A stretch of 51,858 bases of DNA from Anaerolineae bacterium (GTDB lineage: Bacteria > Chloroflexota > Anaerolineae > Aggregatilineales > UBA2796): NCBI GenBank assembly GCA_019637615.1, contig JAHBVJ010000044.1:1-51858 (forward strand), given 5' to 3'. Position numbers and translations under genes: made by a program. The notes beneath the pieces are model-generated. The model saw only the letters and a program-made list of their open reading frames with translations. It made no database searches and was not told the origin of the DNA. Of the stretch, positions 34,449-44,496 are shown one piece after another (position 1 is the stretch's first letter; the number at the start of each line of letters is the position of its first letter).

Positions 34449-36020
34449 CTATGGTGTACTTTGAAATGATAATGAAGCGCCGTCAGAATCTAGCAAGATA
34501 ACGTCCAGATTTTGAGCTTCGGCAACAATGATAAAGGTAGTTGCTTTGCCGAGACTTGCTAAGAATTGATCTGCGAACGAATCTGATGCGCACGCCACTA
34601 ACGTCGAGGCTCCCAACGTGATGGTCAGCGCATTCTGCCCGCTGACCGTGTACGACGCACTCACCTTGTTACAGTCAGCGGTGATGTTCATCGTCCCGTC
34701 CGCGTTGAAAACCACAGTATAGTGATCGTCTTGCGCAAACTCTCGCTTGATCGCTGTTGCAGGATCGTAGGTAGACATAAGCTTCAGCAGTTTGCCATGA
34801 ATATCCTGCATCGTCAGTGGAATTGCGGTTGGCTGCGGCGGAGCCAGCACGCCTTTGACCAAGGTCGCTCCGTATGCCGCAGGATTCGAGGTCGCATTGC
34901 CCCACGCGACGATTGCCATCCCCGTCTCCACATCGTAGGCAACATCCGATTCAAAAGCCAGCGTTTGACCGCCATGTCCCCATAAGCCGCCACCATGCGC
35001 TTTATCTTGCAACCCAAGTGCATAGTCGCCACCAGTCGGCGCATTGATCGTAGGATCGGATTCCATCAATGCTAGTGTCGCGGGGTTCTTGAACAACTTG
35101 CCCGTCAACAAAGCCGTGATGAAGGTCGCCATGTCGCTTGGAGTAGCGATGACTGATCCGGCTGTCCATGCCATCGACAAATTGAAGTTCGTCACATCTC
35201 TGCCGTCAAGGTAGCCCTGTGGCGTTGCGCCTTTCTTGGGCACGCTGGTTTCCAGATACGATTGTGTCATACCGAGCGGGTCAAAGATACGCGTTCTGAA
35301 GGCCGCCTCAGCCTTTTGCCCTGTCACCTTTTCGATGATCATCCCTAACAAGACATAGCCAGTATTGCAGTAGGCAAAGTTAGGTTTCCCCTCTTCATTG
35401 ACGCTCCCCGGCGCGAACTCTGGCTTACCGTTCTTCACCGCAAAGTCGATGAGTTCTTCCGGCGTATAGTCGCGCGTGAATAGGCGCTCATCGTCCAGCG
35501 CGACATAAAAAAGGCCATCTTTCGGCTTTTCTGTTTCGCCGGGTTTCGGTCGGCTACCGTCTACGAAGTCCCAGATTCCGGAGCGATGGGAGAGCAAGTG
35601 ACGGATGGTCACTTTATCGCCGTTGGGGATGCGCGCGGCTATATCGGGCAAATATTTGCTCATCAGATCATCGATATTCAGTTGGCCTTCCTCATGGAGT
35701 TGCAAGATGATCGTGGAAGTCATCATCTTCGTGTTACTGCCGATTTGAAATGCCATCTCAGGGGTCACTTTGTCGCTTCCCCCTTGCATCGTGAAGCCTT
35801 TCGCCTTTGCATACTGCCAATCTTTTGTACGGACGAGAAGCGCTCCTGCTGGCGCACCCGGTATTAGGTTCGGAATGCCGTTGACGATCTGATCGAGGAT
35901 GCCATCCAACTTGGCGGCGACATCGTCCGGCGGGGCGGCAGGCGGTTTCTCCTGTGCGAAGCTCGGTACTACACAACACATGGCAAGCAGTACACACACA
36001 ATGATAGTAAGTTTTCTCAT
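34449..36020 (-). CDS. secreted serine hydrolase (class C beta-lactamase fold) with META domain
   Basis: The 523-residue protein starts at ATG 36020 behind AGAGGAG and has a clear signal peptide ending at SFAQ. The hydrolase part has the active-site SxxK motif in QIGSNTKMMTS, YCN in NFAYCNTGYVLLG and HGG in LWGHGGQTL, as in D-alanyl-D-alanine carboxypeptidases, esterases and class C beta-lactamases. The last ~115 residues form a META/HslJ-like domain (VVFNADGTMNITADCNKVSASYTVSGQNALTITLG...ACASDSFADQFLASLGKATTF). Cell-wall or ester substrates are plausible. It follows the multi-helix membrane protein after 76 bp. Confidence 0.88.
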   Translation of the reverse strand: MRKLTIIVCVLLAMCCVVPSFAQEKPPAAPPDDVAAKLDGILDQIVNGIPNLIPGAPAGALLVRTKDWQYAKAKGFTMQGGSDKVTPEMAFQIGSNTKMMTSTIILQLHEEGQLNIDDLMSKYLPDIAARIPNGDKVTIRHLLSHRSGIWDFVDGSRPKPGETEKPKDGLFYVALDDERLFTRDYTPEELIDFAVKNGKPEFAPGSVNEEGKPNFAYCNTGYVLLGMIIEKVTGQKAEAAFRTRIFDPLGMTQSYLETSVPKKGATPQGYLDGRDVTNFNLSMAWTAGSVIATPSDMATFITALLTGKLFKNPATLALMESDPTINAPTGGDYALGLQDKAHGGGLWGHGGQTLAFESDVAYDVETGMAIVAWGNATSNPAAYGATLVKGVLAPPQPTAIPLTMQDIHGKLLKLMSTYDPATAIKREFAQDDHYTVVFNADGTMNITADCNKVSASYTVSGQNALTITLGASTLVACASDSFADQFLASLGKATTFIIVAEAQNLDVILLDSDGASLSFQSTP

Positions 36021-36096
36021 AGGAACTCCTCTCGTTAAGTACATGAAGCGGCATAAATAGGCATAAATAGATCGTCCAAAATTGCCGTGTTTCCCC

Positions 36097-37215
36097 TCAT
36101 CCGCGCGTTGATGGCACCGTAGCGGTCTGTGTTGACCGCACAGGAGAAGCCTCTTCCACGAATCGCGCGTTGTAACGCTCAACCGTGGCAAAAATCACCA
36201 GCGCGATCAATGTTGAAGAAATCATGGCAAACTGATTGAAATAGAAGGCCAGCAAATTTCCGAGCGTAAGATGCACGACCAGCGCTATCCGTGCGAATTC
36301 GATGGCAGCTCTATCGCGTCTGAGAATCATGAGAATCGCGGCAATCAGAAACAGCAGTCCGACGATTGCTGTCAATAGCATATGCACCACTAGCCATTGA
36401 ATCCACGCCGGGGAAACCGCGAAGGCTTGATTGACGAGTACCGACTCAACCTGTTGGAGCGATGTGGGATCGCTGGCGAGTGCAAGTAGAAGAAACAGGA
36501 GAAGCACACCGCCAACGCTGTTCAAGAGAAAAGCGAGGATAAGAAATGCCTGCACGATGGCACGGGTGATGAAGCGTTTTTCCACGTTGATAATCGGGTT
36601 CAAGGCGCGCTGAAGGATCGACGGCGGGGTCGTAACGATGGTTCCCTCATTGATCAGCGCGAGGAGTCCCTGTGCGAACGTAGCCTGCTCGGCAGACTGT
36701 GGCGCGGCTACGATGCGCTCCAGCGCGTTGCGGATTTCCGTGTGACGTTGCGTGTCGAGATCGCCGTCCACCATGCTTTTTAGTTGGTCGAGCACGAAGT
36801 ACAGTTCGGCGCGCGGTGATCGTGGATTGTGTCGGCGCTGCCAAAGGTATAAGAACGTAACGAGCAGTAGAGCGGCATAGATGATCGGGGCGGCGAATGG
36901 GAAAAAGTAGTCGTTGTTCTTGGTCATGAACTTCCCGACTTCATCGATGAACAGCCCGACACCGATTCCCCCCAGAATCGCGCTGACGGTGTAAGTCCAT
37001 CGGTTGGCAAACGTCAAAAATACGCACAGTGCAATGAATTGGAGCAGTCCGCCCCACAAGGCGTGCGCAAAATGAAGTTCACCACCACCGATCTGCGGAT
37101 AGCCTGTCGCTTCCAGAAAGATGCGGGTCGCCGTCACCGTTGACCCAAAGGCGACCAACATAAGCATCCACGGCTTATCTGCGTTGGCGCGGCGGATGAG
37201 ATGAATCCCGAACAT
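36097..37215 (-). CDS. multispanning membrane protein of unknown function
   Basis: The 372-residue protein has about eight hydrophobic helices. The N-terminal half contains the conserved-looking segment GGGELHFAHALWGGLLQFIAL...LGGIGVGLFIDEVGKFMTKNNDYFFPFAAPIIYA, which I recall from hypothetical membrane proteins of Chloroflexota and Actinomycetota. A soluble loop of about 110 residues separates it from four C-terminal helices. His and Asp/Glu in membrane segments hint at a transport or redox role, but nothing specific can be said. The next gene on the strand is the serine hydrolase. Confidence 0.75.
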   Translation of the reverse strand: MFGIHLIRRANADKPWMLMLVAFGSTVTATRIFLEATGYPQIGGGELHFAHALWGGLLQFIALCVFLTFANRWTYTVSAILGGIGVGLFIDEVGKFMTKNNDYFFPFAAPIIYAALLLVTFLYLWQRRHNPRSPRAELYFVLDQLKSMVDGDLDTQRHTEIRNALERIVAAPQSAEQATFAQGLLALINEGTIVTTPPSILQRALNPIINVEKRFITRAIVQAFLILAFLLNSVGGVLLLFLLLALASDPTSLQQVESVLVNQAFAVSPAWIQWLVVHMLLTAIVGLLFLIAAILMILRRDRAAIEFARIALVVHLTLGNLLAFYFNQFAMISSTLIALVIFATVERYNARFVEEASPVRSTQTATVPSTRG

Positions 37216-37628
37216 CCTGTACCCCCTTTGATGTACTCCCTAACGCAATGCAGCCTCCGAATATCTGGACGAATTGGGTTTCAATCGCTTGCTTACTGGT
37301 CATCCAGCAGGCTCATACACACGCTGTCTAATAGCTGTGTACGATAGAGTAAGCTTACTGGGAAGACCTCTCATAAAGCAAATATTATCTTATGTGATCA
37401 GCAGGCGCAATCGAGGAGGGGGAGTCTACTCAGGCTATATCGAGGAGAAACAAGCGGGCATAAGCACGAGTCTGCATTTCACTTACGTCGCCATTGTAGA
37501 ATGCCTGAAAAACAAGAGCGCTAGATAGCAAGTGATCCCTAGGTTCGCCTCAAATCGAGATCATTCTAGGGATCACTTACTGCCGTCAGCTTAGTTCCGC
37601 ATGGACTTGGTCGGTTGAGGCAGATAGT
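37216..37628. other. intergenic region with inverted repeats
   Basis: No convincing gene is seen; the one 84-codon plus-strand frame looks random. The region holds a 12-bp palindrome AGTAAGCTTACT (37348-37359) and a long-armed inverted repeat at 37530-37578. Confidence 0.45.
37530..37578. repeat. inverted repeat with 13-bp arms
   Basis: The arms AAGTGATCCCTAG (37530-37542) and CTAGGGATCACTT (37566-37578) are perfect complements with a 23-nt loop. No T tract follows. It lies 50 bp beyond the stop of the minus-strand Fe-S oxidoreductase gene, so it may end that transcript. Confidence 0.6.
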
Positions 37629-39662
<2,034 letters not shown>

Positions 39663-39722
39663 AGGGGATTTTTCCTTGGCGCTACCCAAAATAGGAGTCG
39701 TTAAAAAATTTACGGCGTATTT

Positions 39723-39754
39723 ACTTAGCACTAAGGACTAAGCACTCAGCACTT
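39723..39754. repeat. heptanucleotide repeat, copy D
   Basis: The 7-mers ACTTAGC, ACTAAGG, ACTAAGC and ACTCAGC plus ACTT follow directly. The array lies about 60 bp before the start of the Fe-S oxidoreductase gene. Confidence 0.75.
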
Positions 39755-39908
39755 TCTTTGAATTTGTGCTAGTCTACCACTAGGCACGGATTTTCGGTCG
39801 GAAACTCTTGCACATTTCTTATCCGCTGTCTGATCGCTTTTGGTGTAAAATCGTCAAACTATTTGGGGCTAGGCTAACGCTAGATTGTCAACCTATGGAG
39901 AATACGCA

Positions 39909-40607
39909 ATGACAACCCCGCAAAATTTAATCATCCCCAGCGTGATCGAAACCACCGGACGCGGCGAACGCGTTTATGACATCTATTCGCTGCTGCTCAA
40001 GGATCGCATTGTCTTCATCGGTACGCCGATCAACGATCAGGTCGCCAATCTGGTCGTAGCCCAATTGCTGTATCTGGCGCACGAAGACCCCGAAAAAGAG
40101 ATCATGATGTACATCAACAGCCCCGGCGGCAGTGTGTACTCCGGCATGGCAATCTACGACGCGATGCAGTTGATCCCCGCGCCCGTCTCGACCTACGCGC
40201 TCGGCCTCACCGCCAGTTTCGGCACGGTGCTGCTGACCGCCGGAGCCAAGGGGCGTCGGTTCGCGCTGCCCAACGCCACTGTTCACATGCACCAGCCACT
40301 TATCGGCGGCATCAGCGGTCAGGCGTCGGACATCATCATTCAGGCCAACGAGATGAGCCGCATCAAGGATCGTTTGTTGGACATCTTCGTGAACGCGACG
40401 GGCAAAACGCGTGAAGTCCTCGAAAAGGACATGGATCGCGACTACTATCTCGACGCGTACAAGGCCGTCGAATACGGCCTGATCGATCAGGTCTTGGCAC
40501 CGCGTCAAGCGCCGAAGGTGCTGCCTGCGGGTGCGCGTGTGGCGCTGCCCGAAGGCGATAACAAGGTCGCCGCCAAGCTCGATAGCGAGAAGGTCGCCCG
40601 CAACTAA
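39909..40607 (+). CDS. clpP: ATP-dependent Clp protease proteolytic subunit
   Basis: The 232-residue serine protease forms the barrel of Clp complexes. The catalytic Ser lies in GLTASFGTVLLTAG, His in VHMHQPLIGG and Asp in MDRDYYLDAYKAVEYGLID. The oxyanion segment INSPGGSVYSGMAIYDAM is complete. GGAGAA six bases upstream decides for ATG 39909 over an upstream in-frame TTG. The C-terminal tail of about 35 residues (APRQAPKVLPAGARVALPEG...) is longer than usual. The clpX gene follows after one intervening gene; their products act together. Confidence 0.95.
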   Translation: MTTPQNLIIPSVIETTGRGERVYDIYSLLLKDRIVFIGTPINDQVANLVVAQLLYLAHEDPEKEIMMYINSPGGSVYSGMAIYDAMQLIPAPVSTYALGLTASFGTVLLTAGAKGRRFALPNATVHMHQPLIGGISGQASDIIIQANEMSRIKDRLLDIFVNATGKTREVLEKDMDRDYYLDAYKAVEYGLIDQVLAPRQAPKVLPAGARVALPEGDNKVAAKLDSEKVARN

Positions 40608-40625
40608 CATCCCGCAGTAAATGCA

Positions 40626-40648
40626 GGGCGGATCATCTCGATCCGCCC
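40626..40648 (+). terminator. hairpin after clpP
   Basis: The arms GGGCGGATC (40626-40634) and GATCCGCCC (40640-40648) form a 9-bp stem with loop ATCTC. No T tract follows, so termination may be partial. The stem is the same as in the terminator at 23321. Confidence 0.6.
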
Positions 40649-40674
40649 TACTGCATCATCATGTCAGGAGGTTT

Positions 40675-41172
40675 ATGCTCTCTACAAACGACGCCGTTTC
40701 CAGCTACCTCCAACAAATCCAGCCGCGTGGCTTTCCCGATTTGATGGCGCACGTTCATCTTGATCTGTTAGCGTTATTGGATACATATACCTCAACTTTT
40801 GGCCTATTCGAGACCAACATTAAAACTATTCAATTACCTGACGATATAGCAACACAGTATCAGTCTGGAATTCGGAATGGCATCGACAAGTCACATTTAG
40901 TGCTAAACGAATTGATGCGCGAATTGCAATCAATTGATGCTGGTTTGACGCAAATTTGGATGGGCGCTTTTTTACACGATGTGCGCGCACCTCTCGGCAT
41001 TTTAAAGGGGTGGACTACACTTCTTCAAGATGAATTTGCAACGATGCCAACCTCGCCAATGCTCAACCGTGTTAAGCAACTTAATCAGGAAATGCAATCG
41101 ACTGTGGATCGTATGTATACAATCGTTGATGCTTGCGCCGAATATGCGCGGACGTTAAGGGATGAGAAATAA
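40675..41172 (+). CDS. lone histidine-kinase H-box (DHp-like) protein
   Basis: The 165-residue protein starts behind AGGAGG. Its C-terminal half contains a HisKA-type H-box, MGAFLHDVRAPLGILKGWTTLLQDEF (about residues 98-123), followed by a second helix (LNRVKQLNQEMQSTVDRMYTIVDACAEYARTL), as in the dimerisation/phosphotransfer domain of sensor kinases. No ATPase (N/G box) domain follows: the stop comes right after the DHp helices. The N-terminal part is helical and soluble. It may be a phosphotransfer protein, a dimerising regulator or a truncated kinase. The gene is AT-richer than clpP and clpX, between which it lies. Confidence 0.65.
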   Translation: MLSTNDAVSSYLQQIQPRGFPDLMAHVHLDLLALLDTYTSTFGLFETNIKTIQLPDDIATQYQSGIRNGIDKSHLVLNELMRELQSIDAGLTQIWMGAFLHDVRAPLGILKGWTTLLQDEFATMPTSPMLNRVKQLNQEMQSTVDRMYTIVDACAEYARTLRDEK

Positions 41173-41400
41173 CGGTAATCCAACGTAAGATTATGAAACC
41201 TATCAACTACTATGAAAAAGTTCGTAATTCATACCAAAATCAGCAGAAAGACTCCTAAAATCGACACCTATCCCTTAGAATAGTACAGTTCTGCTCTTAT
41301 AGGTAGCAAGCGTTGCCCGCCATTATCGTCTACAATAGTGACCAATCAACCCGAACTTGTTCAAGGTAAGTCCCAAAAATACGCTATGTCGAGGAAAACT

Positions 41401-42729
41401 ATGAACCAACAACCACCGTCAGGATCGCAGCGGTGTTCGTTCTGCCGCCGACCGGGCAGTGAGGTTACCCGCCTCATTTCCGGCCCCGAAGGCGTCTTCA
41501 TCTGCGATGAGTGCGTTGATCTGTGCCGTGAAATTTTGGAGGACGAGCAATCGCCGCGTCGCACGCCCGAATCTGCCTTCAAGATCGACCGCATCCCCTC
41601 CCCGCGTGAGATGATGGACTATCTGAGCGAGTACGTGATCGGGCAAGATCGTGCCAAGCGCGTCTTGAGCGTTGCTGTCTACAACCACTACAAACGCGTC
41701 AATACGGATGCCGTGATTGACGACGTGGAGTTAGACAAGAGCAATATCCTGCTGATGGGGCCAACGGGCAGCGGCAAAACGCTCCTCGCGCAGACTCTCG
41801 CCCGCATCTTGGATGTGCCCTTCTGCATTGCCGACGCCACCGCCCTCACCGAAGCGGGCTATGTGGGCGAAGATGTGGAAAACATCCTCCTGCGCTTGAT
41901 TCAAGCTGCCGATTTCGACATCCCACGTGCCGAACGTGGCATCATCTACATCGATGAAATCGACAAGATCGCCCGCAAGAGCGGCGACAACCCCTCGATC
42001 ACCCGTGATGTCAGCGGCGAAGGCGTGCAGCAAGCGCTGCTCAAGATCATCGAAGGCACAGTAGCCAACGTCCCGCCGCAAGGTGGACGCAAACACCCGC
42101 ATCAAGAATTCATCCAGATCAACACCAAGAACATCCTCTTCATCTGCGGCGGCATGTTTGACGGGCTGGATAAGCTGGTCGCCAAACGCATCGGCACGCA
42201 CGGATCGCTCGGCTTCAACGCGCCGACCAAGAAGGAAGCCGACCGTACCGATCTGCTCCACAAGGTCGCGCCGGAAGATTTGATGGGCTATGGTCTGATC
42301 CCCGAACTGATCGGACGCTTACCCGTCGTGGTCAATGTCGATCCGTTGGATAAATCCGCGCTCATGCGCATTCTGGTCGAGCCGAAGAACGCCGTCACCA
42401 AGCAGTATCAACGCTTGATGGGGCTTGATAGTGTCGAGTTAAGCTTCTCTGATGATGCGCTGTCCGAGGCCGCTGATCTAGCGCTCAAGCGTGAGACGGG
42501 TGCGCGTGGTCTGCGCGGCATCCTCGAAACGACGCTGATGGATGTCATGTTCGAAGTTCCCGGTCGCCACGAGATCAAGAAAGTCGTGGTAGACGCCGAC
42601 GCCATCGACGGCACGGGTCACCCCAAGCTGCTTGGTGAAAATGACGCTGTGCTCCCGTGGACGGAAGCCAAGAGCGACAAAACTGACGACAAGCCCGACG
42701 CTTCCAAGCAGAAGGACGCCGCCGCCTAA
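41401..42729 (+). CDS. clpX: ATP-dependent Clp protease ATP-binding subunit ClpX
   Basis: The 442-residue unfoldase feeds substrates to ClpP. The N-terminal zinc-binding domain has CSFC and CDECVDLC. The AAA+ domain shows GPTGSGKT, the pore loop GYVGEDVENILLRL, Walker B IIYIDEIDKIARK and the RKH-like segment GGRKHPHQEF. The C-terminal part includes LIPELIGRLPV and the sensor-2 Arg in KRETGARGLRGILE. GAGG six bases before ATG 41401 sets the start; an in-frame GTG at 41338 is less likely. A charged tail (EAKSDKTDDKPDASKQKDAAA) extends beyond the usual end. Confidence 0.96.
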   Translation: MNQQPPSGSQRCSFCRRPGSEVTRLISGPEGVFICDECVDLCREILEDEQSPRRTPESAFKIDRIPSPREMMDYLSEYVIGQDRAKRVLSVAVYNHYKRVNTDAVIDDVELDKSNILLMGPTGSGKTLLAQTLARILDVPFCIADATALTEAGYVGEDVENILLRLIQAADFDIPRAERGIIYIDEIDKIARKSGDNPSITRDVSGEGVQQALLKIIEGTVANVPPQGGRKHPHQEFIQINTKNILFICGGMFDGLDKLVAKRIGTHGSLGFNAPTKKEADRTDLLHKVAPEDLMGYGLIPELIGRLPVVVNVDPLDKSALMRILVEPKNAVTKQYQRLMGLDSVELSFSDDALSEAADLALKRETGARGLRGILETTLMDVMFEVPGRHEIKKVVVDADAIDGTGHPKLLGENDAVLPWTEAKSDKTDDKPDASKQKDAAA

Positions 42730-42752
42730 CCCGCACCTCCTTTGATTTTTCT

Positions 42753-42775
42753 GGGGCGATCTTCGTGGTCGCCCC
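42753..42775 (+). terminator. terminator hairpin after clpX
   Basis: The arms GGGGCGATC and GGTCGCCCC, allowing one G-U pair, enclose TTCGT. They lie 24 bp after the clpX stop. Confidence 0.65.
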
Positions 42776-42851
42776 ATTTGTATCCCTATCCCACGATCAT
42801 CTCGCATACATCCGCATAAACGCATAAGCCGACATTCCGCACACAGAGTGC

Positions 42852-42892
42852 TGACAAATGTCACTTTTGCCGTCACGTGCATCTGCTACAGT
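42852..42892 (+). promoter_or_regulatory. candidate promoter and operator of the cytochrome c gene
   Basis: A small dyad TGACA-AA-TGTCA (42852-42863) precedes an extended -10 element TGC TACAGT (42884-42892). The start codon is 60 bp downstream. The -35 position is poor. Confidence 0.35.
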
Positions 42893-42951
42893 TAGTGAGG
42901 AGTTTCTAGTCAAAATAGTCGCGTTGAGTTGAGTTGAGAGGTACAGACTGC

Positions 42952-43593
42952 ATGATGAATGGTCGGGATAAACAAGCGCACAATCGGAGATCACGAGTCC
43001 TGCCACAGATCGGCATCAACGTTGGCGTGCTGTCGATGGTGGTGATGGTTGCCCTGCTTGGCCTCGCCGCTGGTATTGCTGCCTTCGGGATAAGTACACC
43101 GGATCAACAGCCTGCCATCTCATGGAATGCGTCGGACGGCGCATTGCCCGTGCAGGATGTGCTGTATATCGATGACGATCCACGCCTTGCTGCGCTAGTG
43201 GTGACGTCTACTGTCACGTCCACCGTCACGCCGACCGCCTCGACAACAGCCACGCCTAGCGCTACGAGCGCAACGCCAGCCGCGACCCGCAGTTCCAAAG
43301 AACCCTCCGCCAGTCAGGGCAAAGCCGAACGCGGTGCGATGTACTTTATGCAGTTTGGCTGTCAAAGCTGTCACGGTTCCAACGGCATCAACCCGACGGG
43401 GCGACATCGGATCGTGATCGTTGATCCAAAGTATCTGGCGACCAAGACCGACGCCGAGATCGTAGAAGTCATCCGGAAAGGTTCTGCGCCACCCTTTTAT
43501 ATGCGTAGTTATGGGAGAACCATCTCGAACCAGAAGTTAAGCGATCTATTGGCGTGGTTACGCAGCCACGAAAAGAAGGCCAAACGCTCCTAA
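42952..43593 (+). CDS. membrane-anchored mono-haem cytochrome c
   Basis: The 213-residue protein has a basic N-terminus, one membrane helix (about 22-45), a Thr/Ala/Pro-rich linker (about 82-115) and a C-terminal class I cytochrome c domain. Haem attaches at CQSCH in FMQFGCQSCHGSNG; the axial Met is probably in PPFYMRSYGRTIS. It should carry electrons on the outer side of the membrane. ATG 42952 is chosen over an in-frame TTG at 42934, with GAGAGG about ten bases upstream. A hairpin at 43635 follows. Confidence 0.85.
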   Translation: MMNGRDKQAHNRRSRVLPQIGINVGVLSMVVMVALLGLAAGIAAFGISTPDQQPAISWNASDGALPVQDVLYIDDDPRLAALVVTSTVTSTVTPTASTTATPSATSATPAATRSSKEPSASQGKAERGAMYFMQFGCQSCHGSNGINPTGRHRIVIVDPKYLATKTDAEIVEVIRKGSAPPFYMRSYGRTISNQKLSDLLAWLRSHEKKAKRS

Positions 43594-43634
43594 AGCCAGC
43601 ACTTGCCGCTGGTAATGTAGTTCATGTAGTTCCC

Positions 43635-43664
43635 GCCCGACGGATACATCGTTTATCGTCGGGC
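43635..43664. terminator. bidirectional hairpin between convergent genes
   Basis: The arms GCCCGACG (43635-43642) and CGTCGGGC (43657-43664) form a stem between the cytochrome c gene and the convergent ABM-like gene. Confidence 0.6.
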
Positions 43665-43672
43665 ACGCCGCT

Positions 43673-44134
43673 TTATAGCAGCCGTTCGAACATCACGTTC
43701 ACGCCCTCACGCTGGTAAGATTTGCTCAGATTCCAGCGCTCCAATTGATAGTAAGCGTAATAATTCACCAGCGTGGTCGCGGCGACGTGCGCATCGAGCC
43801 GTGCCGCGCTCTTGGCGTGCGCTGCGCTTTCCCACAAGCAGAACGACAGGCAGTCACCATCCGCCGAAGGAGTACCCGCGAAATAATGGATGTACCCCGG
43901 TGCCGTCAGGGCTGCTTCCCGCGCGCGATCATCGAACTCGGTCAACTGCACTTCGTCGGCGTTGGAGCTGTGCCGCGAACGGAACACGACGAGATACCAT
44001 TGGCCTTCTCCTACCTGTGCGAAGACTTCATCCCAGTTGAAGCCATCGCGAATCGGCAGCTTCATGTAGGCCGGATCGATAGCGGTGAGTTTCCCTACGG
44101 CAGTCGTAATGGGAATGCTGTCAAGCGTGGTCAC
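43673..44134 (-). CDS. ABM-like dimeric alpha/beta-barrel protein
   Basis: The 153-residue soluble protein has the look of the antibiotic-biosynthesis-monooxygenase/dimeric ferredoxin-like fold: GQWYLVVFRSRHSSNADEVQLTEFDDRAREAALTAPGYIHYFAG, then CLSFCLWESAAHAKSAARLDAHVAATTLVNYYAYYQLERW. Similar short proteins of unknown role occur in Actinomycetota. No catalytic residues can be assigned. It stands alone between two hairpins. Confidence 0.65.
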   Translation of the reverse strand: MTTLDSIPITTAVGKLTAIDPAYMKLPIRDGFNWDEVFAQVGEGQWYLVVFRSRHSSNADEVQLTEFDDRAREAALTAPGYIHYFAGTPSADGDCLSFCLWESAAHAKSAARLDAHVAATTLVNYYAYYQLERWNLSKSYQREGVNVMFERLL

Positions 44135-44496
44135 GATGATTAACTATCCTTTCCTGTTGACCTTTTGATGTTCGATAACGATCCACTACACGCGTTGACC
44201 TAACAAAAAGCCCAAGCGGGGTGGCTTGGGCTTGATTTTTCTCAGGTCGCTTTCAGTACGTCGAGAACAAGCAGCACCGCACCACAGCCCATCTTGGCTC
44301 AAAATGGCAACAACAATGGTGGTCAGGCTTGCACATTGAATCGCGCACAGATTTATTACGAATTTCTTACGTAAACGTGAATGCATACAGCATAGCAAGG
44401 CTCACCATGCGTGTCAATATGCCTGCTTTGTGAAGTTTGCCCTACTCGCTCAACCAGAATCGCCGCGCGATTTCTCGATTTTCAGCGTCATATCGA
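44135..44496. other. intergenic region after the two-component operon
   Basis: No convincing gene is seen. It contains a strong terminator at 44208-44233. The 260 bp between this terminator and the sensor kinase stop are AT-rich and may be a 3' untranslated region or hold a small RNA. Confidence 0.4.
44208..44233. terminator. strong bidirectional terminator
   Basis: The arms AAGCCCAAGC (44208-44217) and GCTTGGGCTT (44224-44233) form a perfect 10-bp stem. T-rich tracts are present downstream for both strands. It can end the minus-strand two-component operon. Confidence 0.8.

Noticed and set aside
37274..37528. 84-codon plus-strand frame
   Set aside because: No ribosome binding site, no recognisable domain and an even mixture of residues. 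It lies in a repeat-bearing intergenic region.
44186..44398. 70-codon minus-strand frame
   Set aside because: It runs across the strong terminator at 44208-44233, which makes a coding role unlikely.
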